64,000 bases of DNA from Hydrogenibacillus schlegelii (GCF_001653195.1 NZ_JXBB01000012.1:124001-188000), one strand, 5' to 3'. Shown: positions 44,098 to 53,233, counted from the stretch's first letter. The notes: generated from the letters alone by a model not told the origin. Numbers and translations are program-made.

Positions 44098-45350
44098 AGC
44101 TCAAACAGTTCGTCGCCGCCACCGAAGCGGAGGCCCTGGCCCTGGTGCGGGCGGAGTGGGGCGAGCGGGCGATCATCCTCGCCTCCCGCCGGGAACGGCC
44201 GAAGGGACTCCTCGGTTGGCTGCGCCGCGGCCGGGTCGTCGTCGTCGCCGCTTATGACGAGGGCGACGCCCCTCGGGGCGGCGAACGGGCGCCGTCCGCC
44301 GGTCCTCCGTCGGGCCCGGCGCCGGAACCGGAGGATGGGGCGGGCGGGCTGGAGGCGCGCCGGCAGGCGGTGCTGGCGGCGATGGAGCGGACAGGCCGGG
44401 TCCGGGCCGGGTCCGGGGGGGCGGCCGCCCGGCGGCCGCCCGGCGGCCCGGCGGCCGTCGGGGCACTTCTTGCGGCCGGGGATCCGCCGGCGGAGGCGTC
44501 CGTCCCTTCCTGGGCGGCGGCCCTCGGGGGGCTTCCGCCAAACCGGCGGGCGTTCGTCCCGGCGTTCTGGTCGACGGCGGAGGCGCTTTTTCAGCACGGG
44601 GTCGAGGCCCGCTGGGTGGAACGGCTGCACGCCGCCGTCCTCCGCCGGCGGCCGGAGACCGCCGGCGATCCGGCGGCGATGCGCCAGGCGGCCGCGGCGA
44701 TCCTCGCCGGCTGGTTGAAGCAGAAGGTCGGTCCGCCCCGCCGGCCGGCCCGGCTGGTCGCCCTCGTCGGCCCGACCGGCGTCGGCAAGACGACGACGGT
44801 GGCCAAGCTCGCCGCCCGGGACCGGTTGGGCGGCGGGGGGGTCGCCTTCATCACCGCCGACACCTTTCGCGTGGCGGCGGTGGAGCAGCTCCGGACGTAC
44901 GCCGACATCCTCGGCGTTCCGTTTGCGGTCGCGTATTCGCCGGGCGAGGCCGCCCGCTCGGCGGCGCATCATCTTGCCGCCGGCCGGACCGTCTACGTCG
45001 ACACCGCCGGTCGGAACTATTTTAGTCCGGAGGCGGCGGACGCTCTCCGGCCGGTCGTCGAGGCGCTCCGCCCCCTCGACGACGGAGCGCTCTTTCTCCT
45101 CACGCTCGCCCTCACCCACCAGTGGGAGGACAATGCCCGGCTGATCGAGCGGTTTTCCGCCCTCGGCGTCGACGCCCTCGTGTTTACCAAGTTCGACGAA
45201 GCGCCGCGCCTCGGGCAGGTGCTGAACGCCGTCCTGCGCTTTCCGGTGCGGGCGGTCTACCTCGCCGACGGGCAGAACGTGCCGGACGACCTCCGTCCCC
45301 TGGCGGCGGCGGCGCTTGTGGACGGGCTGCTGGGAGGCGCCGGCGCATGA
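44094..45350 (+). CDS. flhF: Flagellar SRP-like GTPase FlhF
   Basis: SRP54-family GTPase controlling flagellar number and position. The N-terminal part (MKLKQFVAATEAEALALVRA) is followed by a low-complexity linker, then the NG core with P-loop [46 protein letters not shown] and a TKFDEA-type G4. The length of 418 exceeds the B. subtilis protein (366) because of the linker at about 60-130. It overlaps flhA and flhG by 4 nt each, as expected for the coupled FlhF-FlhG pair. Confidence 0.96.
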   Translation: MKLKQFVAATEAEALALVRAEWGERAIILASRRERPKGLLGWLRRGRVVVVAAYDEGDAPRGGERAPSAGPPSGPAPEPEDGAGGLEARRQAVLAAMERTGRVRAGSGGAAARRPPGGPAAVGALLAAGDPPAEASVPSWAAALGGLPPNRRAFVPAFWSTAEALFQHGVEARWVERLHAAVLRRRPETAGDPAAMRQAAAAILAGWLKQKVGPPRRPARLVALVGPTGVGKTTTVAKLAARDRLGGGGVAFITADTFRVAAVEQLRTYADILGVPFAVAYSPGEAARSAAHHLAAGRTVYVDTAGRNYFSPEAADALRPVVEALRPLDDGALFLLTLALTHQWEDNARLIERFSALGVDALVFTKFDEAPRLGQVLNAVLRFPVRAVYLADGQNVPDDLRPLAAAALVDGLLGGAGA

Positions 45351-46282
45351 ACGGCCAGGCCGACCGACTCCGGGCGCTCATGGAACGGGCCCAGGCGGTC
45401 CCCCCGACGAAGCGGGTCGAGACCGGCCGGCGGCCGACCGTGACGCTGGCGGTCGCCAGCGGGAAGGGCGGCGTCGGCAAGTCCCACGTCGCCGTCGGTC
45501 TCGCCGGGGCGTTTTCGGCCCTCGGCCGGCGGACCGTCCTCATCGACGCCGACCTCGGGTTTGCCAACGCCGACGTCCTCCTCGGCATCCGCCCGCAGGC
45601 GACGCTGGCCGACGTCGCCGCCGGCCGATCGCCCCTCTCCGCGGCGGTCACGCCCGTCGCCGGCGGATTCGACCTGCTCGCCGGGATCGGCGGCGCCGAT
45701 GTCCGGGAGGCCGACGACGAGCGGCGGCTCGTCGACCGGCTGATCGCCGCCCTGGAAGCGGTGGACCGGCCGTACGATGTCGCCCTGTTCGACCTCGGCG
45801 CCGGCCTCGGCGCCGGCGCCCGCGCGCTGCTCCTCGCCGTCGACCGGGTGCTCCTCGTCCTCTCCACGGAGGCGGCGGCCCTCGTCGATGCGTACGGCCT
45901 TTACAAATGGCTCGTTCAGGCGGGGCAGGCGGCGGTCTTCGTCGTCCCGAACCGCGTGCCGGACGAGGCGGCCGGCCGGCGCCTGGCGGAGCGGTTTGGC
46001 GACATCGCCGAACACTTCCTCGGCCGGCGGCCGGAGCTTCTGGGGGTCGTCCGGGAGGACGACGTCATCGCCCGGGCGGCGCGGCAGGGGGTGCCGCCGT
46101 TTCCGCTGCCGGAGCGGTCCAGGGCCCGCCGGGATTTTGCCGGGCTCGCCGTCCGGCTTGTCGCCCGCGCCGACGGCAAGGACCCCGACCGAAGCGCCGG
46201 GGCGCCCGCCCCGCCCGCCGCGGCGGGCCGCCCCTTCGGCGCCCTCGTCGCCCGCCTGAAAGCGCGCCTCTTTTCCTCATAA
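45347..46282 (+). CDS. flhG: MinD-like ATPase FlhG (YlxH)
   Basis: MinD/ParA-type ATPase that activates FlhF and limits flagellar assembly sites. The deviant Walker A is SGKGGVGKSHVAVGLA, then LIDADLGFANADVLLGI and FDLGAGLGAGARALLLAVDR. The N-terminal MNGQADRLRALMERAQAV resembles the FlhF-activating helix. The length is 311. The ATG at 45347 overlaps the flhF stop. The usual next gene, cheB, is absent; cheA begins 12 nt later. Confidence 0.95.
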   Translation: MNGQADRLRALMERAQAVPPTKRVETGRRPTVTLAVASGKGGVGKSHVAVGLAGAFSALGRRTVLIDADLGFANADVLLGIRPQATLADVAAGRSPLSAAVTPVAGGFDLLAGIGGADVREADDERRLVDRLIAALEAVDRPYDVALFDLGAGLGAGARALLLAVDRVLLVLSTEAAALVDAYGLYKWLVQAGQAAVFVVPNRVPDEAAGRRLAERFGDIAEHFLGRRPELLGVVREDDVIARAARQGVPPFPLPERSRARRDFAGLAVRLVARADGKDPDRSAGAPAPPAAAGRPFGALVARLKARLFSS

Positions 46283-46294
46283 GGGGGCTTCACG

Positions 46295-48874
46295 ATGGAC
46301 CACGGCGAATATTTGGCGATGTTTCTCGACGAATCGCGCGAAAATGTCGGCCGGATCACGGAAGGGCTTCTCCGGCTTGAACAGGACCCGACGGATCGGG
46401 AGACGGTCAACGACCTCTTTCGGGCCGCCCACACCTTAAAAGGGATGTCGGCCACGATGGGGTTCGGACGCCTCGCGGAACTGACGCACGAGCTCGAAAG
46501 CGCCCTCGACCCGGTCCGCCAGGGCAAAACGACGCTCCGCCCGGAAGATGTCGACGTCCTGTTTCGGGCGACGGATCGGATGGAGGCGATGCTCCGGGAC
46601 ATCGAGGGCGGCGGATCGGGCGAGGCGCCGATCGACGATCTCGTGGCGGCGCTCCGGTCGCTGGGCGGCGGACCCGGGGGCGGGCCGGCGGCCGCCGGCG
46701 CTCCGCCTTCCGCCGGGAAGACGCCGGCCGGCGCCCTTCCCGACGACTACGACGTCTACCACCGGGAGATCATCCGCCAGGCCCTCGCCGAAGGCCTCGG
46801 CGTCTACCGGGTGGAAGTCGTCTTGCGGCCGGACGCCCTTCTGCCGGGGGCGCGGGCGTACGTCGTCTACCGCGCTCTGGAAGCGCTCGGGGAGATCGTC
46901 CACAGCCATCCGCCGGTCAAAGAATTGGAAGAAGGGCAATTTGACCGCTCGTTCGTCCTCACCGTGGTGAGCGCCGAGCCGGAGGCGGCCGTCCGCCGGG
47001 CGGTCGAGGGGGTGGCCGACGTCGAGACGGTGGCGGTGACGGCCCTGAACGCCGCATCCGGGGCGGCCGCGCACGGGGCGGCCGACCTGGGGGCCAGGGA
47101 GGTCGCGCCCGGCCCGTCCGCATCGGCCGAAACGCCGGGGGCGACCGCTTCGGTGGAAACGTACGCCGACTACGAGCCCCATCACCGGTCGGCGATCCGG
47201 GAAGCCCTGCGGCAGGGCCGACGGGCCGTCCGCCTCGAGGTCGTCCTCGTCCCCGGCGTGCTCTTAAAAGGCGCCCGGGCGTACGTCGTCTATCAGACCG
47301 CCGCCGGCTTCGGCGAGGTCATCCATACGGCGCCTCCGGCCGACCGGCTGGAAGACGGCGATTTTGAGGACGCCTTCGTCCTGACGCTGCTTACCGATGC
47401 CGCTCCGGACACCGTGGCTTGCGCGGTGCGGGGGATCAGCGAGATCCGGGACGTTCGGGCGATCGAGCTGGGGGCGCCGCCGGTTCAGGGGGCGGGACCG
47501 GCCGCCGGGTCGGCGGCGGGCCGGGCGGAACGTTCGGCCGCCGGGCAGACGAAACCTCCGTCCGCCGGGCAGGCGGAACCTCCGGCTCCCTCCGCCCCGG
47601 CGGCGGGCCGGCCGACCGCCGGTGACCGAACGGCGCCGGCGGGCCGGAAGGCGCCGGCGAAGGTCATCCGCGTCGACGCCGAGCGGCTGGACAAGCTGAT
47701 GAACCTCTTCAGCGAACTCGTCATCGCTCGGGGGCGGCTGGAACTGATCGCCCGGGAGCTCGGCCACCGGGATCTCGCCGACATCGTCGAGCACATGAGC
47801 CGAACCGGGAGCGAACTGCAAAGCCTCATCCTCGCCATCCGGATGGTGAGCGTCGAGCACGTTTTTCAGCGCTTTCCCCGGATGGTCCGGGACGTCGCCC
47901 GGGAACTCGGGAAGTCGGTCCGCCTCGTGATCCGGGGCGAGGAGACGGAGCTCGACCGGACCGTCGTCGACGAGATCGGAGAGCCGCTTGTGCATCTTTT
48001 GCGGAACGCCGTCGACCACGGCCTCGAATCGGAGGCGGAGCGTAAGGCGGCGGGGAAGCCGCCGGAGGGGACGATCGAACTCGTCGCCTACCCGAGCGGC
48101 AACCACGTCTACATCGAGGTCAAAGACGACGGCCGGGGGATCGACCGGGAGAAGGTGCTGAAAAAGGCGATCGATCGGGGGCTCGTCCGGCCGGAACAGG
48201 CGGCGTCGATGCCCGATTCGGCGGTGTTCCAGCTCCTCTTTCAGCCCGGTTTCAGCACGTCGGATGTCGTGACCGATCTCTCCGGCCGGGGCGTCGGCCT
48301 CGACGTCGTCAAAAGCCGGATCGAGTCCCTGGGCGGCCGGGTGGATGTCTTTTCCAAGCGGGGGGCGGGCACCCTTTTTCGCCTTCAGCTGCCGCTTTCG
48401 CTTTCCATCCTGTACGCGATGCTCGTCGACATCGGCGGGGAGACCTACGCCCTTCCGATCGCCGATCTCGTCGAGACGCTCGGGATCCCGCCGGAGGCCG
48501 TTCGGACCGTGCACCGGCAGCCGGTGATCGACCTTCGGGGCGCGGTCGTCCCCCTCCTCGACGGCCGGCGCTTCTTTCGGACCGACGCCCCGCCCTTCCT
48601 CGCCGACGACGGCGCCGTCCGAAGACCGGAGGGGGGAGGCGGCGTCCTGTTCGTCGCCGTCGTGAAAAAGAACGACCGGCTCGCCGGCCTGATCGTCGAC
48701 CGGTTCCTCGGGCAGCAGGAAATCGTCCTGAAATCCCTCGGCGCGTATCTCAAAGCCGTTCGGACATTTCTCGGGGCGACGATCCTCGGCGACGGCCGGG
48801 TGGCCCTCGTCGTGGAGCCGGCGGTCTTTTTTGAACCGCTCGCCCTCGCGGAGCCGGCCGGAAGCGGCCGGTGA
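46295..48874 (+). CDS. cheA: Chemotaxis histidine kinase CheA with two P2 domains
   Basis: Kinase that phosphorylates CheY in response to receptor arrays. P1 (about 1-105) carries the phospho-acceptor H46 in FRAAHTLKGMSATMGF. Two similar CheY-binding P2 domains follow (about 150-251 and 289-392): both share RAYVVY, GE(I/V)(V/I)H, PP and D-F-VLT positions in the same order. A Pro/Ala-rich linker leads to P3 dimerisation (about 455-520), P4 with the N, G1 and G2 boxes (HLLRNAVDHGLE, DDGRGID, GRGVGLDVVKSRI) and the P5 CheW-like domain. At 859 residues it is ~190 longer than in B. subtilis, accounted for by the second P2 and linkers. Confidence 0.96.
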   Translation: MDHGEYLAMFLDESRENVGRITEGLLRLEQDPTDRETVNDLFRAAHTLKGMSATMGFGRLAELTHELESALDPVRQGKTTLRPEDVDVLFRATDRMEAMLRDIEGGGSGEAPIDDLVAALRSLGGGPGGGPAAAGAPPSAGKTPAGALPDDYDVYHREIIRQALAEGLGVYRVEVVLRPDALLPGARAYVVYRALEALGEIVHSHPPVKELEEGQFDRSFVLTVVSAEPEAAVRRAVEGVADVETVAVTALNAASGAAAHGAADLGAREVAPGPSASAETPGATASVETYADYEPHHRSAIREALRQGRRAVRLEVVLVPGVLLKGARAYVVYQTAAGFGEVIHTAPPADRLEDGDFEDAFVLTLLTDAAPDTVACAVRGISEIRDVRAIELGAPPVQGAGPAAGSAAGRAERSAAGQTKPPSAGQAEPPAPSAPAAGRPTAGDRTAPAGRKAPAKVIRVDAERLDKLMNLFSELVIARGRLELIARELGHRDLADIVEHMSRTGSELQSLILAIRMVSVEHVFQRFPRMVRDVARELGKSVRLVIRGEETELDRTVVDEIGEPLVHLLRNAVDHGLESEAERKAAGKPPEGTIELVAYPSGNHVYIEVKDDGRGIDREKVLKKAIDRGLVRPEQAASMPDSAVFQLLFQPGFSTSDVVTDLSGRGVGLDVVKSRIESLGGRVDVFSKRGAGTLFRLQLPLSLSILYAMLVDIGGETYALPIADLVETLGIPPEAVRTVHRQPVIDLRGAVVPLLDGRRFFRTDAPPFLADDGAVRRPEGGGGVLFVAVVKKNDRLAGLIVDRFLGQQEIVLKSLGAYLKAVRTFLGATILGDGRVALVVEPAVFFEPLALAEPAGSGR

Positions 48875-48904
48875 CGCCCATTTCAAGCCAAAGGAGTGAG
48901 ACCG

Positions 48905-49411
48905 GTGCTGGAGTGGACGGAAGAGGAGGCCAAGCCGTCGGAGCGAAAGCTGGTCGTGTTTACCCTCGGCGACGAGCGGTACGCCGTCGACGTGAAGCAC
49001 GTCGAGTCGATCGAGCGGATGCTCCCGATCACCCGGGTGCCGGAGGCGCCGGCGCATGTCCGGGGCGTCGTGAACCTCCGGGGCGTCGTCGTCCCGGTGG
49101 TCGATCTCCGGCGGAAGCTGGGGCTTTCGCCGGGGGAGGCGGCGGAGGAGGCGCGCCTTCTCGTCGTTCGGGACGGAGAGCTTTTGGTCGGCCTCGTCGT
49201 CGACGGGGCGGAGGACGTCGTCGACGTGCCGGAGGCGGCGATCGTGCCGCCGCCGGCGGTGGCGACGACGGTGCGGTCGGCCTACGTCGAAGGGATCGTC
49301 CGCCGGGACGAGGCGCTCATCGTCCTCCTGGACCTTTCCCGGGTGCTCACCGACGAGGAGCGGGCTTCCGCCGCCCGAGCTCGGGAGGCGGCGGAGGAAG
49401 GCGGCCGGTGA
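48905..49411 (+). CDS. cheW: Chemotaxis coupling protein CheW
   Basis: Adapter linking CheA to chemoreceptors. The SH3-like fold shows LVVFTLGDERYAVDVKHVESIE and VRGVVNLRGVVVPVVDLRRKLGL. Start GTG 48905 is preferred to 48896 because AAAGGAG sits 8 nt before it and would overlap the other. The length is 168; the C-terminal ~20 residues are Ala/Glu-rich. It overlaps cheC by 4 nt. Confidence 0.95.
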   Translation: MLEWTEEEAKPSERKLVVFTLGDERYAVDVKHVESIERMLPITRVPEAPAHVRGVVNLRGVVVPVVDLRRKLGLSPGEAAEEARLLVVRDGELLVGLVVDGAEDVVDVPEAAIVPPPAVATTVRSAYVEGIVRRDEALIVLLDLSRVLTDEERASAARAREAAEEGGR

Positions 49412-50043
49412 ACGGGATCGGTCCGCTCAGCGATTTCCACCTCGACCTCATCCGGGAGATCGGGAACATCGGCGCCGCCCACGCGACGACGTCGCTGGCC
49501 AAGCTCACCGGCACCCGCATCGAGATGTCGGTGCCGTCGGCCCGGTTGCTCCGGCTCGCCGACGTCGGCGCCCTCGTGGGCGAGGAGCGGACGGTGGCCG
49601 CGGCGTACCTCGCCTTTGGCGGCGACATCGAGGGGAGCATTTTCCTCCTCTTTCCGCCGGACGGCGTCCGGGCGCTCCTTCGCCGGCTGCTCCCGGGGAT
49701 CGAGGCCGCCTCCGGCGCGGAAGACGGCTTTTCTCCGCTGGAGTGGTCGGCGTTCAAGGAGGTCGGCAACATCCTCGCCGGGTCGCTCCTTTCGGCGCTG
49801 GCCGACTTTACCGGCCTCCGGATCGTCCCCGGCGTGCCGGATGCGACCGTCGACATGGGGCAGGCGATCCTCGTCTACGGCCTCCTGGAGGCCGGCAAGG
49901 TCGGCGACGTGGCCCTCGTCATCGATGCAACGATGAAGGGGCCGTCCCCCGACGAGGCGGCCATCGAGGCGCAGCTGTTTCTGTTCCCGTCGCCGGACGC
50001 CCTTGAGACGATTTTTCGGGCGCTGGGGGTGTCCGGGCCGTGA
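49408..50043 (+). CDS. cheC: CheY-P phosphatase CheC
   Basis: Dephosphorylates CheY-P and binds CheD in the adaptation loop. Two active-site helices are visible: LIREIGNIGAAHATTSLAKL (E17, N20) and FKEVGNILAGSLLSALADF, the paired E-x2-N pattern of two-site CheC. The length of 211 matches B. subtilis. GTG starts over the cheW stop, and its stop overlaps cheD. An upstream open frame from 48871 is a cheW shadow. Confidence 0.95.
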   Translation: MNGIGPLSDFHLDLIREIGNIGAAHATTSLAKLTGTRIEMSVPSARLLRLADVGALVGEERTVAAAYLAFGGDIEGSIFLLFPPDGVRALLRRLLPGIEAASGAEDGFSPLEWSAFKEVGNILAGSLLSALADFTGLRIVPGVPDATVDMGQAILVYGLLEAGKVGDVALVIDATMKGPSPDEAAIEAQLFLFPSPDALETIFRALGVSGP

Positions 50044-50519
50044 CGGTGGTGAGCGTCGGCATCGCCGAACTGGCGGCGCTGGCATATCCCGGCCGCCTCC
50101 GGACCGCCGGGCTGGGCTCCTGCGTCGGCATTGCCCTCTACGACCGCTCGACCCGGGTCGGCGGCCTCGCCCACATCATGCTGCCGGACTCGTCCCACGC
50201 CCGGGGCGCGGTCCTCCCGGGCAAGTTCGCCGATACGGCGGTGCCGGAACTTCTCCGGCAGATGGAAGCCCTCGGCGCCCGGCGGCCGTTCATCGTCGCC
50301 AAGCTCGCCGGCGGCGCCCACATGTTCCGGCAGATCCAAAACGAAGCGCTCCTCATCGGCGCCCGGAACGTCGAGGCGGCCCGGGCGGCGCTTCGGGCGC
50401 ACGGCGTTCCGATCGTCGCGGAAGATACCGGCGGTGACGTCGGCCGGACGATCGAGCTCGAACTCGCCGACGGCACGCTCACCGTCCGGACGGCCCGGCA
50501 GGAGGTCCGGGTGCTCTGA
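50040..50519 (+). CDS. cheD: Chemoreceptor glutamine deamidase CheD
   Basis: Deamidates receptor glutamines and partners with CheC. The catalytic Cys-His pair is C28 (TAGLGSCVGIALYD) and H45 (GGLAHIMLPDSS); KLAGGAHMF follows as in the family. The length of 159 is normal. It overlaps cheC by 4 nt, and sigD follows after 35 nt with GAGGAGGGA. Confidence 0.96.
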   Translation: MTVVSVGIAELAALAYPGRLRTAGLGSCVGIALYDRSTRVGGLAHIMLPDSSHARGAVLPGKFADTAVPELLRQMEALGARRPFIVAKLAGGAHMFRQIQNEALLIGARNVEAARAALRAHGVPIVAEDTGGDVGRTIELELADGTLTVRTARQEVRVL

Positions 50520-50554
50520 CGCGGCCGAGGTCTTGGGCGAGGAGGGATCTGGCG

Positions 50555-51358
50555 GTGGACCCGGAACCGATCGCCTCGAACGGACTGGAAGAACTCTGGC
50601 GGCGGTACAAGGAGACCGGCTCCCGAACGCTTGAAAACGCCCTGGTGGAGCGGTACGCTTATCTCGTCGAACGGGCCGTCCGCACCCTCGCCGGCCGCTT
50701 CGGCGGCCGGGCCGAGGCCGACGAGATGCGGAGCTACGGCTACCTGGGGCTCCTCGATGCGGTGCGGAAGTTTGATCCGGAGCGGGGGCTCAAATTCGTC
50801 ACCTACGCCTTCTGGCGCATCCGCGGGGCGATCTACGACGGTCTCCGGGCCGGCGACGCCCTCACCCGGAGCGCCCGGGATCAGCTCAAGCGGTACGAGG
50901 ACGCCCGAGCGCGCCTGGAGCAGTCCCGCCTCCGGCGGGCGGACGATCGGGACGTCTCCCAGATGCTCGGACTCACGCTTCCGGCCCTCGCCGCCCTGAA
51001 GCGTTCCCGCTCGGCCGCCTACGGCACTCCGTCCGACGGGGAGGAAGCGTCGCCCTTCGAGCAGGTGCCGGACCAATCCGCGGAGCTCCCGGAGGACGCG
51101 AGCGTCCGGACGGCCCTCCGGCAGGCGCTGGCCGAGGCGATCGCCGCCCTCCCGGAAAAGGAGCGGATCGTTCTCGCGCTCTTTTATTACGAAGGCCTCA
51201 CGCTGAGTGAGGTGGCGTCGGTGCTCGGCCTCTCTCCGTCCCGCATCTCCCAGCTGCACGGGCAGGCGCTCCGGCGCCTCCGGCCCGTCCTCACCCCGTG
51301 GTGGGACGGCGCGCCGGTGGACGGCCCCGGCGCCGAAGGGAAGGGGGACAAACGGTGA
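50555..51358 (+). CDS. sigD: Flagellar sigma factor SigD (FliA)
   Basis: Sigma-28 factor for late flagellar, chemotaxis and autolysin genes. Region 2 contains DEMRSYGYLGLLDAVRKFDP and RGLKFVTYAFWRIRGAIYDGLR; region 4 is LPEKERIVLALFYYEGLTLS, followed by EVASVLGLSPSRISQLHGQA. At 267 residues it is near the Bacillus size (254), with a short charged tail. GTG follows GAGGAGGGA. No anti-sigma FlgM gene is in the window. Its stop overlaps the next small gene. Confidence 0.95.
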   Translation: MDPEPIASNGLEELWRRYKETGSRTLENALVERYAYLVERAVRTLAGRFGGRAEADEMRSYGYLGLLDAVRKFDPERGLKFVTYAFWRIRGAIYDGLRAGDALTRSARDQLKRYEDARARLEQSRLRRADDRDVSQMLGLTLPALAALKRSRSAAYGTPSDGEEASPFEQVPDQSAELPEDASVRTALRQALAEAIAALPEKERIVLALFYYEGLTLSEVASVLGLSPSRISQLHGQALRRLRPVLTPWWDGAPVDGPGAEGKGDKR

Positions 51359-51636
51359 ACTTCAGGCCGGTGGAACTGGAGGTGGCGCTTTCGCGGTCGC
51401 TGGAGGCGGCCTTTGAGCGGCAGGCGCTCGCGGGACAGCTTGCTGCGCAGGCGGAGGAGGCCGCCCGCCGGGTCGACGACGACCGCCGCCGGCGGCGGCT
51501 GACCGCCGAAGCGGCGGCGTTCGGGGAGGTCGACGCCCGCACCGGCCGGCGGCCGCCGGCCGCTTTCCGCCGCGCGGCGCCGGGTGAGGCCGGAGCGGGG
51601 GCGACCGGAGGCGGAAGATTCGATGTCCGAATCTGA
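51355..51636 (+). CDS. Small flagellar-operon protein of unknown function
   Basis: I recognise no characterised family, though small helical proteins of this kind follow sigD in several Firmicute flagellar operons. Ninety-three residues: [18 protein letters not shown], then a long Ala/Arg/Glu-rich amphipathic helix ([20 protein letters not shown] and on), then a Gly/Arg-rich end. There is no signal peptide or membrane segment. The GTG overlaps the sigD stop (GTGA), and its end overlaps the swrB-like gene by 14 nt, which supports real co-translation. Confidence 0.65.
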   Translation: MNFRPVELEVALSRSLEAAFERQALAGQLAAQAEEAARRVDDDRRRRRLTAEAAAFGEVDARTGRRPPAAFRRAAPGEAGAGATGGGRFDVRI

Positions 51637-52231
51637 CCTCCTCGCCTTTTTGGCCCTCGGCCTCGCGGCGGTTGCGCTCTGGCTTCATGTCCGGTCGAAC
51701 CGGCCGGCGGCCGGTCGGGAGGTGGCCGAGCTCGAGGCGGCGCTTCAGGCGCTCCTGGAGGCGGTCGAGCGCCTGGAGGAGGAGAACCGGGCGCTCCTCG
51801 ACGCTCTGTGGCACGCCCGACCGGGGGAGGCGTCGGACCTCGGTCCGGCCGGCGGGAGGATCCCCGCCGAAAGCCCGTCCGGTTCGCCGCCGGAAGGGCG
51901 AAAGGGGCCTAAAGAGCGCCCGGGGCCGGGGCGGGGGGACGGCGCGGCCGGGCCGCCGGATGCTCCGGCGGTCCCCGGGCCTCCGGCGGCGTCTTCCGCC
52001 GCCGGCACCGCCGCCTCGGCCCCCGGCGGCTGGCGGGAGGAAGCCCTCCGGCGGCTTCGGGCGGGCGAGGCGCCGGAAGAGGTCGCCCGGGACCTCGGCC
52101 GGGGGACCCGGGAGGTGGCCCTCCTCGGCGCCTTCGGCGGTGCGCCGGAGACGGCGTCTTTCCGGCCGGAGGGGACGGGCCTTCGACCGCCGGAGGCGCC
52201 GCCGGAAGGGCGGGCGCCGCGGCGCGGTTGA
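51623..52231 (+). CDS. swrB: SwrB-like membrane protein
   Basis: Matches SwrB (YlxL) by position and architecture; SwrB in B. subtilis promotes basal-body maturation and FliI/FliF-dependent export. An N-terminal membrane segment ([20 protein letters not shown]) is followed by a coiled coil ([21 protein letters not shown]), a long Pro/Ala/Gly linker, and a C-terminal helix-turn-helix-like segment ([20 protein letters not shown], then [14 protein letters not shown]). The length of 202 exceeds the usual 167 through the linker. ATG at 51623 follows GGAGG by 11 nt. The rpsB promoter starts in its stop codon. Sequence similarity to SwrB is low. Confidence 0.7.
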   Translation: MSESDLLAFLALGLAAVALWLHVRSNRPAAGREVAELEAALQALLEAVERLEEENRALLDALWHARPGEASDLGPAGGRIPAESPSGSPPEGRKGPKERPGPGRGDGAAGPPDAPAVPGPPAASSAAGTAASAPGGWREEALRRLRAGEAPEEVARDLGRGTREVALLGAFGGAPETASFRPEGTGLRPPEAPPEGRAPRRG

Positions 52232-52256
52232 ATCACCGGCGGCGTTATGCTATAGT
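52228..52256 (+). promoter_or_regulatory. Promoter of rpsB-tsf
   Basis: TTGAAT (52228-52233) and TATAGT (52251-52256) are 17 bp apart with an extended TGC (52248-52250). The -35 overlaps the stop codon of the swrB-like gene, so translation genes start independently of the flagellar transcript. The leader is ~120 nt. Confidence 0.8.
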
Positions 52257-52311
52257 AAGGAACGGTCATCGACGCACGCTCCCGAAGGCCCGCGGGGTGC
52301 CGCGGTTTGGG

Positions 52312-52325
52312 CGGCCGAAAGGCCG
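52312..52325 (+). other. GNRA-capped hairpin in the rpsB leader
   Basis: CGGCC-GAAA-GGCCG is a 5-bp stem with a GNRA tetraloop in the rpsB 5' leader. Leaders of rpsB often bind S2 as feedback control. This hairpin is a candidate part of such a site, but I cannot match a known family by eye. Confidence 0.35.
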
Positions 52326-52382
52326 GTCCGCGGTCGGCCGGGCGGTGCAGGGGGCGGAGGCGAACCCCAAAGGAGGATCTCC

Positions 52383-53168
52383 ATGTCCATCGTTTCGATG
52401 AAGCAGCTCCTCGAGTCCGGCGTCCACTTCGGGCACCAGACGCGCCGCTGGAACCCGAAGATGGCGAAGTACATCTTCACCGAACGGAACGGCATCTACA
52501 TCATCGACCTCCAGAAGACCGTCCGCAAGCTGGAAGAAGCCTACCGCTTCGTCCGGCAGCTGGCCGAAGAAGGCGGCACGGTCCTGTTCGTCGGGACGAA
52601 GAAGCAGGCGCAGGAGACGATCCGGGAAGAGGCTCAGCGGGCCGGCATGTTTTATGTCAACCACCGCTGGCTCGGCGGGACGCTGACGAACTTCGTCACC
52701 ATCCAGAAGCGAATCGGCCGCCTCAAGGAACTGGAAAAGATGGAGACGGACGGCACGTTTGACGTCCTGCCGAAGAAGGAAGTCAACCGGCTGCGGAAAG
52801 AAAAAGAGCGCCTGGAGAAATACCTCGGCGGCATCCGGGAGATGAAGCGGCTTCCGGACGCCGTCTACATCGTCGATCCGCGCAAAGAGCGGATCGCCGT
52901 CCAGGAAGCCCGGAAGCTCGGCATCCCGATCGTCGCCATCGTCGATACGAACTGCGACCCGGATGAGATCGACTACGTCATCCCGGGGAACGACGATGCC
53001 ATCCGGGCCGTCCGGCTCATCACGTCGAAGATCGCCGACGCCATCCTGGAGGGGCGCCAGGGCCGGGACGTCGCCCCGGAGAACGAAGCGGAGGACGAAG
53101 CGCCGGAAGCCGAGCTTGGCGACGGCGACGACGAGACGGAAGACGCCGAGGCCGCGACCGGCGCGTAA
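52383..53168 (+). CDS. rpsB: 30S ribosomal protein S2
   Basis: Small-subunit protein at the 30S head-body junction, added late in assembly. It begins [20 protein letters not shown] and continues [31 protein letters not shown]-type, [18 protein letters not shown] and [20 protein letters not shown] segments follow. The length of 261 includes an acidic tail of about 30 residues. AAAGGAGG precedes the ATG. The intergenic terminator or attenuator separates it from tsf. Confidence 0.98.
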   Translation: MSIVSMKQLLESGVHFGHQTRRWNPKMAKYIFTERNGIYIIDLQKTVRKLEEAYRFVRQLAEEGGTVLFVGTKKQAQETIREEAQRAGMFYVNHRWLGGTLTNFVTIQKRIGRLKELEKMETDGTFDVLPKKEVNRLRKEKERLEKYLGGIREMKRLPDAVYIVDPRKERIAVQEARKLGIPIVAIVDTNCDPDEIDYVIPGNDDAIRAVRLITSKIADAILEGRQGRDVAPENEAEDEAPEAELGDGDDETEDAEAATGA

Positions 53169-53200
53169 GGCCGGCCGCCGCTTTTCGGGAGGACAGGCGG

Positions 53201-53233
53201 AAGGGTGGAGGGAGCGTCCCGCCACCCTTTTTT
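53201..53233 (+). terminator. Terminator or attenuator between rpsB and tsf
   Basis: AAGGGTGG (53201-53208) pairs with CCACCCTT (53222-53229), with an inner GGGA/TCCC stem, followed by a T-run to 53233. As no separate tsf promoter is visible, it is likely to attenuate read-through rather than end all transcription. Confidence 0.8.
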
